This document shows, piece by piece, positions 23,301-30,743 of a stretch of DNA of 64,000 nt (the stretch's first letter is position 1; each line of letters starts with the position of its first letter). This DNA comes from Variovorax sp. J22G73 (GTDB taxonomy: Bacteria > Pseudomonadota > Gammaproteobacteria > Burkholderiales > Burkholderiaceae_C): positions 62,001 to 126,000 of the forward strand of contig NZ_JASZYK010000017.1 in assembly GCF_030317035.1 (NCBI RefSeq), given 5' to 3'. Under the pieces are notes generated by a model. That model saw nothing but the letters and a program-made list of their open reading frames with translations, was not told the origin of the DNA and did no database searches. Position numbers and translations under genes: made by a program.

Positions 23301-24290
23301 TCATTCGGGGCGGATCTTCAGTTCCAGTTTCTCGATGATGGCCTTATTGTGGGCTGTGGTGGCCTCCAGTGTCTGGCGCAGCTGCTCCATCGACGCGGCG
23401 CGCGGCGAATCAAGATTCTGCGCAATCAGCGCCTCGCGGAACCTGGGCGCGTCGACGGCCCTGGCCACCTCGGCGTGCAGCCTGTCCTGCAGCGCCCTGG
23501 GCATGCTGCTCAGCACGAAGACGCCGATGCTCGCATCGGGCATCACGAAATCCGGCAGGCCCAGTTCGCCGAAGCTCGGCACGTCGGGCAGGAAGCGCGA
23601 GCGGTTGGCCGACGCCACCGCCAGTGCCTTTACCTTGCCGCTGCGCACCAGCGAACTCACGTTGCTCGTCACTTCGAAGGTCAACTGCACCTGGTTGCCC
23701 ATGAGGTCGACCAATGCGGGCGTCGAGCCCTTGTAAGGCACCACCAGGATGTCGTTGCCGCTGCGCTCGCGCAGCATTTCGCCAAGCAGGTTCGAGCGTG
23801 TGCCGGTGCTCAGGTTGGCCACGCTGACGGACTTCGGGTGCTGCCTGGCGTAGGCCAGCAGATCTTTCACGCTGTTCGCGGGAAAGGCCGTGTTGGCCAC
23901 CAGCACATGGTCCATGCCGGAGACTTCTGCGATGAAGGTGAAGGTCTTCAGCGGATCGTAGGGCGTCTTCACCGCGAGCGGAATGTCGGACATGACGCTC
24001 GACGGCGCCACCATCAGGGTGTAGCCGTCGGGCGCTGCGGCCATCACCGCCCGCTCGGCGATCACGGCGGAGCCGCCCGGCTTGTTTTCCACGAGCACGG
24101 GCTGGCCGAGCTGGGAGCGCAACTGCTCGGCGAGCAGGCGCGCCGACGCATCGGTGACGCCGCCAGGCGGTGCGGGCACCACCAACCTTATGGGCTTGGT
24201 GGGCCACTGCTGTGCCAACGCAGGCGCCGCAGCCAGGGCGCACAGGGTTGCCAGAGCGATCAGGGAAAGTTTCCGTCGATGAATGAGCAT
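23301..24290 (-). CDS. Bug/TctC-family periplasmic solute-binding protein
   Basis: A 329-residue Bug protein. The signal peptide MLIHRRKLSLIALATLCALA ends near PALAQQ, followed by the family motif WPTKPIRLVVPAPPGGVTD that binds a carboxylate ligand, then PGGSAVIAERAVMAAAPDGYT. ATG 24290 is used because upstream codons are low-complexity. There are no TctA/TctB membrane partners in the window, as is usual for orphan Bug proteins in Burkholderiales. It is followed at once by an araC gene, so ligand binding and control may be linked. It diverges from BKACE copy 2. Confidence 0.9.
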   Translation of the reverse strand: MLIHRRKLSLIALATLCALAAAPALAQQWPTKPIRLVVPAPPGGVTDASARLLAEQLRSQLGQPVLVENKPGGSAVIAERAVMAAAPDGYTLMVAPSSVMSDIPLAVKTPYDPLKTFTFIAEVSGMDHVLVANTAFPANSVKDLLAYARQHPKSVSVANLSTGTRSNLLGEMLRERSGNDILVVPYKGSTPALVDLMGNQVQLTFEVTSNVSSLVRSGKVKALAVASANRSRFLPDVPSFGELGLPDFVMPDASIGVFVLSSMPRALQDRLHAEVARAVDAPRFREALIAQNLDSPRAASMEQLRQTLEATTAHNKAIIEKLELKIRPE

Positions 24291-24596
24291 GGCTTGCGTG
24301 AGTCTCCGTCGTCTTGGACCACCTGCGTGATGCAGGACACATGCATCTTCTGGATTTGGGCCATGGGCCGCTTGCCGGCGGGCGTCGCCCACTTGGCTTT
24401 GCGCGACATGGCTGGCGCATTCGGCGCCGGTCCGTCACCGAGGCGCGGCGGCCCGCCCCAAATTGACAAATGCATGTCCCGGATTGGCAAGCCTCGATCA
24501 AACGTGCGCCGGACACTGAACCTGGTCCTGTTGCGCGCTCGGAATCGCGCAACCCCGCTCGACAGACAACAACTTTCCATTCGGAGACCCATCGCC
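24291..24596. promoter_or_regulatory. Divergent intergenic region between Bug protein and BKACE copy 2
   Basis: 306 bp without a convincing gene. It holds the site B repeat (24453-24490). Near the Bug gene, GGACACATGCATC at 24335-24347 reads GATGCATGTGTCC on the other strand and resembles the TGCATGTCCC part of site B, so a second, weaker site may serve the Bug gene. Otherwise only promoter-like DNA is seen. Confidence 0.5.
24453..24490 (+). promoter_or_regulatory. AraC-type repeat, site B (upstream of BKACE copy 2)
   Basis: ATGTCCCGGATTGGCAA starts at 24474 and matches the units of sites A and C. At the expected 21-bp spacing (24453) the sequence is CCGCCCCAAATTGACAA, so the first unit keeps CCC, AT and the CAA box but has lost TGT. 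The site ends about 107 bp before the BKACE start. Confidence 0.55.
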
Positions 24597-25655
24597 ATGA
24601 ATTTTCTCGACGGACACCTTTACCCCGAGAACCAGCAACCGCTGATCATCACCGCCGCGCCCTATGCGCCGGGCTGGATCCCGTCGGATTTCCCCGAGGA
24701 CATTCCGGTCACGATGGAAGACCAGATTCAGAAGGCCGTGGACTGCTACGAGGCCGGTGCCACCGTGCTGCACCTGCATGTGCGCGAGGCCAATGGCAAG
24801 GGCAGCAAGCGCCTGTCGATGTTCAACGAGCTGATTGCCGGGGTGCGTGCGCGCGTGCCGGAAATGGTCATCCAGGTGGGCGGCTCCATCAGCTTCGCAC
24901 CCGAGGACGACGGCTCTGCGGCCAAGTGGCTGAGCGACGACACGCGGCACATGCTGGCCGAACTCATGCCGAAGCCGGACCAGGTCACGGTCACCGTCAA
25001 CACCACGCAGATGAACGTGACGGAGCACGCCGGCCTCGACGACTTCAAGGGCGTGTCGCGCGGGGACCCGTGCCTGTATTCGACCTACAAGGACATGATC
25101 GTTCCCTCCAACCCCAGTTGGGTGGAAGAGCACATCCGGCGCCTGACGGCCGCCGGCATCCAGAGCGAGTTCCAGTGCTACAACATCAACAGCTTCGAAA
25201 CCATCGAGCGGATGATCCGCCGCGGCGTGTACAAGGGCCCGCTGGTCATGAACTGGGTGGCCATCAGCGGCGGCATGGACCAGGCGAACATCTACAACCT
25301 GGCCAACTTCCTGCGCGCTGCGCCCGACGGCTCGGTGGTCACTGTGGAGAGCTCGGTGCTGAACGTGCTGCCCGTGAACATGATCGGCATCGCGCTGGGC
25401 CTTCACGTGCGTTGCGGCATCGAAGACGTGCTCTGGAACCAGACACGCACGGGCAAGATGAGCTCCGTCGAGCAGATCAAGCAGCTGGTGCGCATCTCGA
25501 ACGAATTCGGCCGCCCCATCGCAACGGCGCAACAGGCGCGCGAGATCATGAAGATCGGCGTCTTTTACGAAACGACCGAAGAAACGCTGCAAGCCAACGG
25601 CTTCGCACCCAATCGCAACGGCGGCAACCAGGGCTTCCTGCGCAAGCCGGTCTGA
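24597..25655 (+). CDS. BKACE-family beta-keto acid cleavage enzyme, copy 2 (DUF849)
   Basis: A 352-residue DUF849 protein with the zinc pair H59 and H61 (VLHLHVRE), VESSVLNVLPVN and GIEDVLWN. The start has GGAG ten bases upstream. It is the most diverged of the three copies (for example EDDGSAAKWLSDDT versus ESEGAAAKWLSDDT, and MPKPDQVTVTVNTTQ), so its substrate may differ. It stands alone on the plus strand between two divergent araC/Bug units: the Bug-araC pair upstream and a convergent araC gene seven bases downstream. Reaction by family: beta-keto acid plus acetyl-CoA to acyl-CoA plus acetoacetate. Confidence 0.9.
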   Translation: MNFLDGHLYPENQQPLIITAAPYAPGWIPSDFPEDIPVTMEDQIQKAVDCYEAGATVLHLHVREANGKGSKRLSMFNELIAGVRARVPEMVIQVGGSISFAPEDDGSAAKWLSDDTRHMLAELMPKPDQVTVTVNTTQMNVTEHAGLDDFKGVSRGDPCLYSTYKDMIVPSNPSWVEEHIRRLTAAGIQSEFQCYNINSFETIERMIRRGVYKGPLVMNWVAISGGMDQANIYNLANFLRAAPDGSVVTVESSVLNVLPVNMIGIALGLHVRCGIEDVLWNQTRTGKMSSVEQIKQLVRISNEFGRPIATAQQAREIMKIGVFYETTEETLQANGFAPNRNGGNQGFLRKPV

Positions 25656-25661
25656 TGTTCC

Positions 25662-26702
25662 CTACCGACCGGCGGAATCCGGCGCCTCGGCTTGCTTGCG
25701 CCATTGCGAGGCGCTGCAGCCGAAGAGGTTGCGAAACCAGTGGCTGAAGCTGCTGAGCCTGGCAAAGCCCAGGCGCTCGGCCACTTCGCTCAGCGGCAGG
25801 TCGCTCTCGCGCAGATGGCGCCTGGCCAGGTCTGAGCGCACGTCGTCGAGCAGTCGGCTGAAGCTGAGCCCCTCCGCATCAAGCTGGCGGTGCAGCGTGC
25901 GGCGGTCGACATGCAGAAGACGTGCGACGTCGTGTGCGCTGCAGGCGCCGCCGGGCAGCAACGCCAGGATGATCTGGCGGCAGCTTTCCTGCGTGCTTTC
26001 GGTGCTGCCCTTCATGGCCGCCTCGAGGTACTTGCGCGCAAACCCCGCCGACACCTGGTCCGCGGCCTCACGCGGGCTGGACAGGTCGCTCGCCCTGCAG
26101 ACCAGTCCGTTGAACTCCTGATTGAACTTGACGCTGCGCCCGAAGAACGCGCGATGCGCGCCGACCTCCTTGGGCGGGCGGTGCGTGAAGCACACGTCGA
26201 GCGGCTGCCAGTGCGGCCCGATCAGGTCGCACAGCATGCGGAACATGGTGCCCACCGCCAGTTCCATCGACTGCCGCATGGCGAGCCCGGGGCTCGGCAG
26301 CAAGTCTTCCCGGATGACGACCACGCTGGCCGTGTCTTCCACCCGGACGATGAGCGAGGTGTTCACCAGCTTCAGGTAGCGGCACAGCGTGTCCAGGGCG
26401 TCCCTGGGCGTGGGCTCTTCTCTCAGCACGAGGCTGATGGGCCCAAGCGCGGAAAGCTTGCGCCTTGCCGCAAGGCGCAGCGCCAAGTCTTCGGTTTGCG
26501 TGGCGCGGGCCGTGATTTCCAGCAACTCGCGCGCGGCGTCCCGGGGGATCAGTGTCTCGGGGTCTTCCAGGAACCTGGCGTGCAGCCCCACGGTTCGCAT
26601 GAACACGTGAGGGTCCCGGCCGAGTGACTCCACCAACTCGATGTAGCCGCCCAAGGAGGCGCTGCGCATCAGTCGGGAGATCGGTCTCGAGGGCTCGTTC
26701 AT
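25662..26702 (-). CDS. AraC-family regulator, sister B
   Basis: A 346-residue paralogue of the regulator at 22280, with the same ligand domain and double HTH (CSAHDVARLLHVDRRTLHRQL; LSEVAERLGFARLSSFSHWFRNLFG). The chain has an extra C-terminal tail after the SASQWR ending. ATG 26702 is used; a longer ORF reaches 26846 through the operator region. It is convergent with BKACE copy 2 and divergent from the Bug-tauD-BKACE operon. The site C repeats lie 47 bp upstream of its start, so autoregulation is plausible. Confidence 0.93.
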   Translation of the reverse strand: MNEPSRPISRLMRSASLGGYIELVESLGRDPHVFMRTVGLHARFLEDPETLIPRDAARELLEITARATQTEDLALRLAARRKLSALGPISLVLREEPTPRDALDTLCRYLKLVNTSLIVRVEDTASVVVIREDLLPSPGLAMRQSMELAVGTMFRMLCDLIGPHWQPLDVCFTHRPPKEVGAHRAFFGRSVKFNQEFNGLVCRASDLSSPREAADQVSAGFARKYLEAAMKGSTESTQESCRQIILALLPGGACSAHDVARLLHVDRRTLHRQLDAEGLSFSRLLDDVRSDLARRHLRESDLPLSEVAERLGFARLSSFSHWFRNLFGCSASQWRKQAEAPDSAGR

Positions 26703-26748
26703 TCGCGCAATTCTGGCATCGCGCAGCGAACGCGGCAGCGGCGCGCGG

Positions 26749-26786
26749 CTGTCCCGCAAAGGCAAATTGCTGTCCCCGACAAGCAA
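26749..26786 (+). promoter_or_regulatory. AraC-type direct repeats, site C (between araC and the Bug-tauD-BKACE operon)
   Basis: CTGTCCCGCAA starts at 26749 and CTGTCCCCGAC at 26770, again exactly 21 bp apart, each with a following CAA box (GGCAAA; AAGCAA). The second unit differs from the second unit of site A at only one base within TGTCCCCGA(T/C)AAGCAA. It lies about 76 bp upstream of the Bug gene start. Confidence 0.68.
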
Positions 26787-26861
26787 GTCACCAGCGGTCG
26801 TTGCGCCAGATACTGAAGGCGTTCGCACATGGGTGCGGCACCACAAAAACCGGAGACAGAA

Positions 26862-27830
26862 ATGAAGATCAAGCAGCTTTTGCGCGCCACACTGGCGCTG
26901 GCCGGATGGTCGTTGGCGCTCAGCGTGTGGGCCTTCGGCGACAAGCCTGTGCGGCTCATCGTGCCCGCGCCGCCGGGCGGCACGATGGACATCGTCGCCC
27001 GGGTGCTCGGCCAGCAGATGTCCACCGACATCGGACGCCCCGTGATTGTCGAGAACCGCCCAGGGGCCGGGGGATCGATCGGCCTGCAGGCCATGCTGCA
27101 GGCCGCGCCCGACGGCAACACCATCGTGCTCGCAGCCAGCAACGTGCTGGCCGAAACGCCGCAGATCGTGAAGATGCCGTTCGACCCGCTGAAGGACGTG
27201 GTGCCCATCGCGTCGCTGGCGCGCTCAGGCATCGTGCTGGTGACGGCAGCCTCCTACCCGGCCAAGGACTTCGACGGCCTGGTCGCGCAGCTGAAGACAC
27301 GCAAAGGCAAGTCGAGCTTTGCGAGCTACAGCCCTGGCACCACGTCGCAGTACGCGGGGCTGATCCTCAGCGACCGCGCCGGGCTCGACCTGCAGCACGT
27401 GGGCTACGCAGGATCGCCACCGGCGCTGCAAGACATCCTGGGCGGGCAGGTCGATCTCATGTTCGACGGCATGGTCACCTCGATGCCGCTGATCCGCGGT
27501 GGCAAGCTGCGCCCCTATGCGTTCACCGGCAACGTCCGCTCGCGCTACCTGCCCGACATTCCGACCACCACCGAACTCGGCTTTCCCGACCTGCAGTTCC
27601 GCGGCTGGGTGGGTGTGATCGGCTCCAGCAAGCTGCCGCCCGACGTGATGGCCAGGCTGCACGCCACGATCGACAAAGCGGCAAGGTCGCCGCTGGTGCA
27701 ACAGAAGCTCGTCGACGTGGGGCTGGAGCCCGAAGTCAGCGTCGACACGCCCGCGCTGATTGCCGAGACGCGCACGCTGTCGGAGCGCAACGCCGCCATC
27801 GTCAAGAAGTACCACATCCAGGCGAACTGA
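26862..27830 (+). CDS. Bug/TctC-family periplasmic solute-binding protein
   Basis: A 322-residue Bug protein. ATG 26862 has GGAGACAGAA upstream. A short basic signal peptide (MKIKQLLRATLALAGWSLAL) leads to KPVRLIVPAPPGGTMD, the carboxylate-binding start of the family, and NRPGAGGSIGLQAML. It heads the operon Bug-tauD-BKACE, only three bases from tauD. This arrangement makes it likely that the protein captures the substrate of the downstream enzymes or senses it. No matching membrane components are encoded nearby. Confidence 0.9.
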   Translation: MKIKQLLRATLALAGWSLALSVWAFGDKPVRLIVPAPPGGTMDIVARVLGQQMSTDIGRPVIVENRPGAGGSIGLQAMLQAAPDGNTIVLAASNVLAETPQIVKMPFDPLKDVVPIASLARSGIVLVTAASYPAKDFDGLVAQLKTRKGKSSFASYSPGTTSQYAGLILSDRAGLDLQHVGYAGSPPALQDILGGQVDLMFDGMVTSMPLIRGGKLRPYAFTGNVRSRYLPDIPTTTELGFPDLQFRGWVGVIGSSKLPPDVMARLHATIDKAARSPLVQQKLVDVGLEPEVSVDTPALIAETRTLSERNAAIVKKYHIQAN

Positions 27831-27833
27831 ACC

Positions 27834-28676
27834 ATGAACATACGACCCGTCACGCCGGCCATCGGCGCGCAAGTCACAGACGTGCATCTCGGCGAGGCCG
27901 CACGCAATCCGGACACCTTCGCGCAGATCCGCACCGCGCTGCTGAAACACAAGGTGCTCTTTTTTCGCGGGCAGGACATCACGCGTGCCGATCACGTCGC
28001 CTTCGCCGGCTGCTTCGGCCCGCTGGAAGACCACCCCGTGGTCGGCAGCGACCCCGAGCATCCGGGCCTCGTGCGCATCTACCGCAGCGACAACAAGCAC
28101 AGCTACGAGAACACCTACCACTGCGACGGCCTGTGGCGTCAAGCGCCCGCCATGGGCGCGGTGCTGCGCTGCATCGAGTGCCCCGAGATCGGCGGCGACA
28201 CCATCTGGGTGAACATGGTGCAGGCGCACGAAGAGCTGCCCGAAGAGGTCAAGCAGAAGATCGCCAACCTGCGCGCCAAGGCCAGCATCGAGCATTCGTT
28301 CGGCGCCGTGATGGCGCCCGAGGCACGCAGGAAGCTGGGGCAAGACCACCCACCCGTGGAGCACCCGGTGGTGCGAACGCACCCCGAGACCGGGGAGAAG
28401 GTGTTGTACGTTGGCAGCTTCACTACGCACTTCGCCAACTACAGCACGCCCGACAACGTGCGCCACGGCATCGACAAGACGCCCGGTGCGGCGCTGCTGC
28501 TGAACTACCTGCTGAGCCGCGCCACCATTCCCGAGTACCAGGTGCGCTGGTCGTGGCAGCCCGGCGACGTGGTCGTCTGGGACAACCGCAGCACGCAGCA
28601 CTACGCGTTGAACGACTACTGGCCGGCACCGCGAAAGATGGAGCGCGCCGGCATCGTCGGCGACGTGCCGTACTGA
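27834..28676 (+). CDS. TauD/TfdA-family 2-oxoglutarate dioxygenase, copy 2
   Basis: A 280-residue dioxygenase with the iron ligands H96 and D98 (TYHCDGLW) and H256 (STQHYA), and the basic PRKMERAGIVGD end that holds the 2-oxoglutarate Arg. Compared with copy 1, the H-x-D motif has Cys in place of Thr between the ligands. It lacks the 14-residue N-terminal extension of copy 1. It is the middle gene of Bug-tauD-BKACE, so oxidation of a transported acid followed by retro-Claisen cleavage is the natural reading. Confidence 0.9.
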   Translation: MNIRPVTPAIGAQVTDVHLGEAARNPDTFAQIRTALLKHKVLFFRGQDITRADHVAFAGCFGPLEDHPVVGSDPEHPGLVRIYRSDNKHSYENTYHCDGLWRQAPAMGAVLRCIECPEIGGDTIWVNMVQAHEELPEEVKQKIANLRAKASIEHSFGAVMAPEARRKLGQDHPPVEHPVVRTHPETGEKVLYVGSFTTHFANYSTPDNVRHGIDKTPGAALLLNYLLSRATIPEYQVRWSWQPGDVVVWDNRSTQHYALNDYWPAPRKMERAGIVGDVPY

Positions 28677-28730
28677 GCGTGCCTTTCAGCCATCCACATC
28701 GCACGTATCCCATTCCCGAGACGCAACGAC

Positions 28731-29789
28731 ATGAACTTTCTCGACGGCCACCTGTTCCCCGAGAACCAGCAGCCTCTGATCATCACCGCCGCCCCCTACG
28801 CGCCGGGTTGGCTTCCGTCTGACTTTCCGGGGGAAATCCCGGTCACCATGGAAGAGCAGATCCAGAAGGCGGTCGACTGCTACAACGCCGGCGCCACGGT
28901 GCTGCACCTGCATGTGCGCGAGTTCGACGGCAAGGGCAGCAAGCGGCTGTCGAAATTCAACGAACTGATCGCGGGCGTGCGCAAGGCGGTGCCCGAGATG
29001 ATCATCCAGGTGGGCGGCTCGATCAGCTTCGCGCCCGAGAGCGAAGGCGCCGCCGCCAAGTGGCTCAGCGACGACACGCGTCACATGCTGGCCGAGCTGG
29101 AGCCCACGCCCGACCAGGTCACGGTGACCGTCAACACCTCGCAGATGAACGTGACAGAGCACGCCGAGCTGGCCGACTTCAAGGGCACCTCGCGCGAGAA
29201 CCCCGCGATCTTCGAGGCCTACAAGGAAATGACGGTGCCGGCGCAGCCCGGCTGGGTCGAAGAGCACATCCGTCGCCTTACTGCGGCGGGCATCCAGAGC
29301 GCATTCCAGTGCTACAACATCAACAGCTTCGAATCGGTGGAGCGGCTGATGCGCCGGGGCGTCTACAAGGGCCCGCTGGTGATGAACTGGGTCGCCATCA
29401 GCGGCGGCATGGACGCGCCCAATATCTACAACCTTTCGAACTTCGTGCGCGCCGTGCCTGACGGCGCCGTGCTCACGCTCGAAAGCTCGGTGCGCAACGT
29501 GTTGCCCGTGAACATGTTCGGCGTGGCCATGGGATTGCACGTGCGTTGCGGCACCGAGGACGTGCTGTGGAACCAGACGCGCTCTGCCAAGATCGGTACA
29601 GTCGCGCAGATCGAGCAACTGGTGCGCATCTCGCGCGAATTCGGCCGGCCGATTGCGACGGCGCGGCAGGCGCGCGAAATATCGAAGATCGGTGTTTTCT
29701 ATCAGACCACCGAAGAATCGCTGTTGGCAAACGGCTTCGCCCCGAATCGCAACGGCGGCAACCAGGGATTTCTGCGCAAGGCTGCATGA
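28731..29789 (+). CDS. BKACE-family beta-keto acid cleavage enzyme, copy 3 (DUF849)
   Basis: A 352-residue DUF849 protein with H59 and H61 in VLHLHVRE. It is closer to copy 1 than to copy 2. Unusual is GTED where copies 1 and 2 have GIED, next to the expected active-site entrance. It ends the Bug-tauD-BKACE operon, 54 bp after tauD. Positions 28974-29122 are identical to part of copy 1. The 200 bp after it hold no convincing gene; a 31-codon ORF at 29824-29919 with two cysteine pairs is noted but not called. Confidence 0.9.
   Translation: MNFLDGHLFPENQQPLIITAAPYAPGWLPSDFPGEIPVTMEEQIQKAVDCYNAGATVLHLHVREFDGKGSKRLSKFNELIAGVRKAVPEMIIQVGGSISFAPESEGAAAKWLSDDTRHMLAELEPTPDQVTVTVNTSQMNVTEHAELADFKGTSRENPAIFEAYKEMTVPAQPGWVEEHIRRLTAAGIQSAFQCYNINSFESVERLMRRGVYKGPLVMNWVAISGGMDAPNIYNLSNFVRAVPDGAVLTLESSVRNVLPVNMFGVAMGLHVRCGTEDVLWNQTRSAKIGTVAQIEQLVRISREFGRPIATARQAREISKIGVFYQTTEESLLANGFAPNRNGGNQGFLRKAA
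28974..29122 (+). repeat. 149-bp tract identical to BKACE copy 1
   Basis: Identical to the reverse complement of 13001-13149. See the copy-1 entry. The two tracts are in inverted orientation about 16 kb apart. Confidence 0.85.
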
Positions 29790-29990
29790 CTCCTCGTCGA
29801 CGCCATCTCCCACGCCCTCCGGTATGAGGGCCAATGAAATGGGCGGCTGCCCAGACTGCCAGCGGGAAGAAAAGCTGGCCACAAAAGCCGGGGAGATTCA
29901 GTTCGACCGGTGCTGTTAGCCTCACATGGTCGGCAGGAACTCTGCCGCGCCAACTCCGGCCATCGCGCCCAATTTAGAAGTGAAATCACC

Positions 29991-30500
29991 ATGACCAGCC
30001 CGCTGTACAACGCCTCCGTTCCCGTCTTGCAGCAGATGCTGCGCGCCCTGTCCGACGTGCTCAAGAAGGCCGAAGACCACGCAACGCAAAAAAATATCGA
30101 TCCCAATGCGCTGCTGCAGGCGCGGCTGTTCCCTGACATGTTTCCGCTGGTGCGTCAGGTGCAGATCGCCGCAGACTTCTCCAAGGGCATTGCCTCCCGT
30201 CTGGCTGGTGCCGAGGTGCCGTCCTGGTCCGACACCGAAGTCAGCTTCGCCGACCTGCAAGCGTTGATCGCCAAAGCTTTGGCCCATGTCGGCTCCTTCA
30301 ATTCCGAGCAATTCGATTCAAGCGAGACCCGCGAGATCGTATTGCGCCCTGGCACCCCCAAGGAAAAGAAGCTGACCGCAGGCGCATATCTTCTGCACTA
30401 TGGACTGCCGCAGTTTTTCTTCCACGTGACCACCACCTATGCCATCTTGCGGCACAACGGCATCGAGATCGGCAAGCGCGACTACATGGGCGCCTACTGA
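29991..30500 (+). CDS. DUF1993 family protein
   Basis: A 169-residue cytoplasmic protein starting at ATG 29991 (GAAGTGA upstream). The pattern YNASVPVLQQMLRALSDVLKKAE, LFPDMFPLVRQVQIAADF, and the C-terminal HYGLPQFFFHVTTTYAILRHNGIEIGKRDY (shown here by its family-typical features, not in full homology) matches DUF1993, a DinB-like four-helix bundle. The conserved His residues near the C-terminus could bind metal. Function is unknown. An IS21-type relic follows directly after its stop. Confidence 0.8.
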   Translation: MTSPLYNASVPVLQQMLRALSDVLKKAEDHATQKNIDPNALLQARLFPDMFPLVRQVQIAADFSKGIASRLAGAEVPSWSDTEVSFADLQALIAKALAHVGSFNSEQFDSSETREIVLRPGTPKEKKLTAGAYLLHYGLPQFFFHVTTTYAILRHNGIEIGKRDYMGAY

Positions 30501-30602
30501 CCCGAGACAGACAGGAGACGTTGGGCACTGCGAGAGCAACTGCCCATCCAAGAGACAGCCCGGCGCACAGGCTTGTCTCGCAACACCATCCGCAACGCGA
30601 TG
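30501..30602 (+). pseudogene. Relic of an IS21-type transposase (IstA N-terminal helix-turn-helix)
   Basis: In the frame of TTG 30573 the DNA encodes RRRWALREQLPIQETARRTG followed by LSRNTIRNAM. This is the typical N-terminal helix-turn-helix of IstA-like transposases (a W.LREQ..I.EIARRTGLSRNTIR pattern). There is no start codon and no transposase body: the similarity stops near 30602. It begins right after the DUF1993 stop. Terminal repeats and istB are not seen, so it is an old remnant. Confidence 0.5.
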
Positions 30603-30671
30603 GACCTCATTCCCTCTGATCGAAGCCCGGGAATACCCTCTTCGCCCCTCGAAGTCTTCTTGCCTACATTT

Positions 30672-30709
30672 CTTGCATGCAAGACACGGCGTTGCTTGCA
30701 TACATGCAG
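30672..30709. promoter_or_regulatory. Paired palindromes upstream of dctA
   Basis: CTTGCATGCAAG (30672-30683) is a perfect 12-bp palindrome. TGCATACATGCA (30697-30708) is an inverted repeat with a two-base centre. Their centres are 25 bp apart and they end about 35 bp before the dctA start. TTGCATGCAA-like sites fit FCD-type GntR regulators, and one is encoded right after dctA. Confidence 0.55.
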
Positions 30710-30743
30710 ACAACATCGACAAAGACAGACAACAGGAGCTCCC

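Noticed and set aside
29824..29919. 31-codon ORF with CPDC and a terminal CC after BKACE copy 3
   Set aside because: Too short, no ribosome site, and no recognisable partner; left as a note only.
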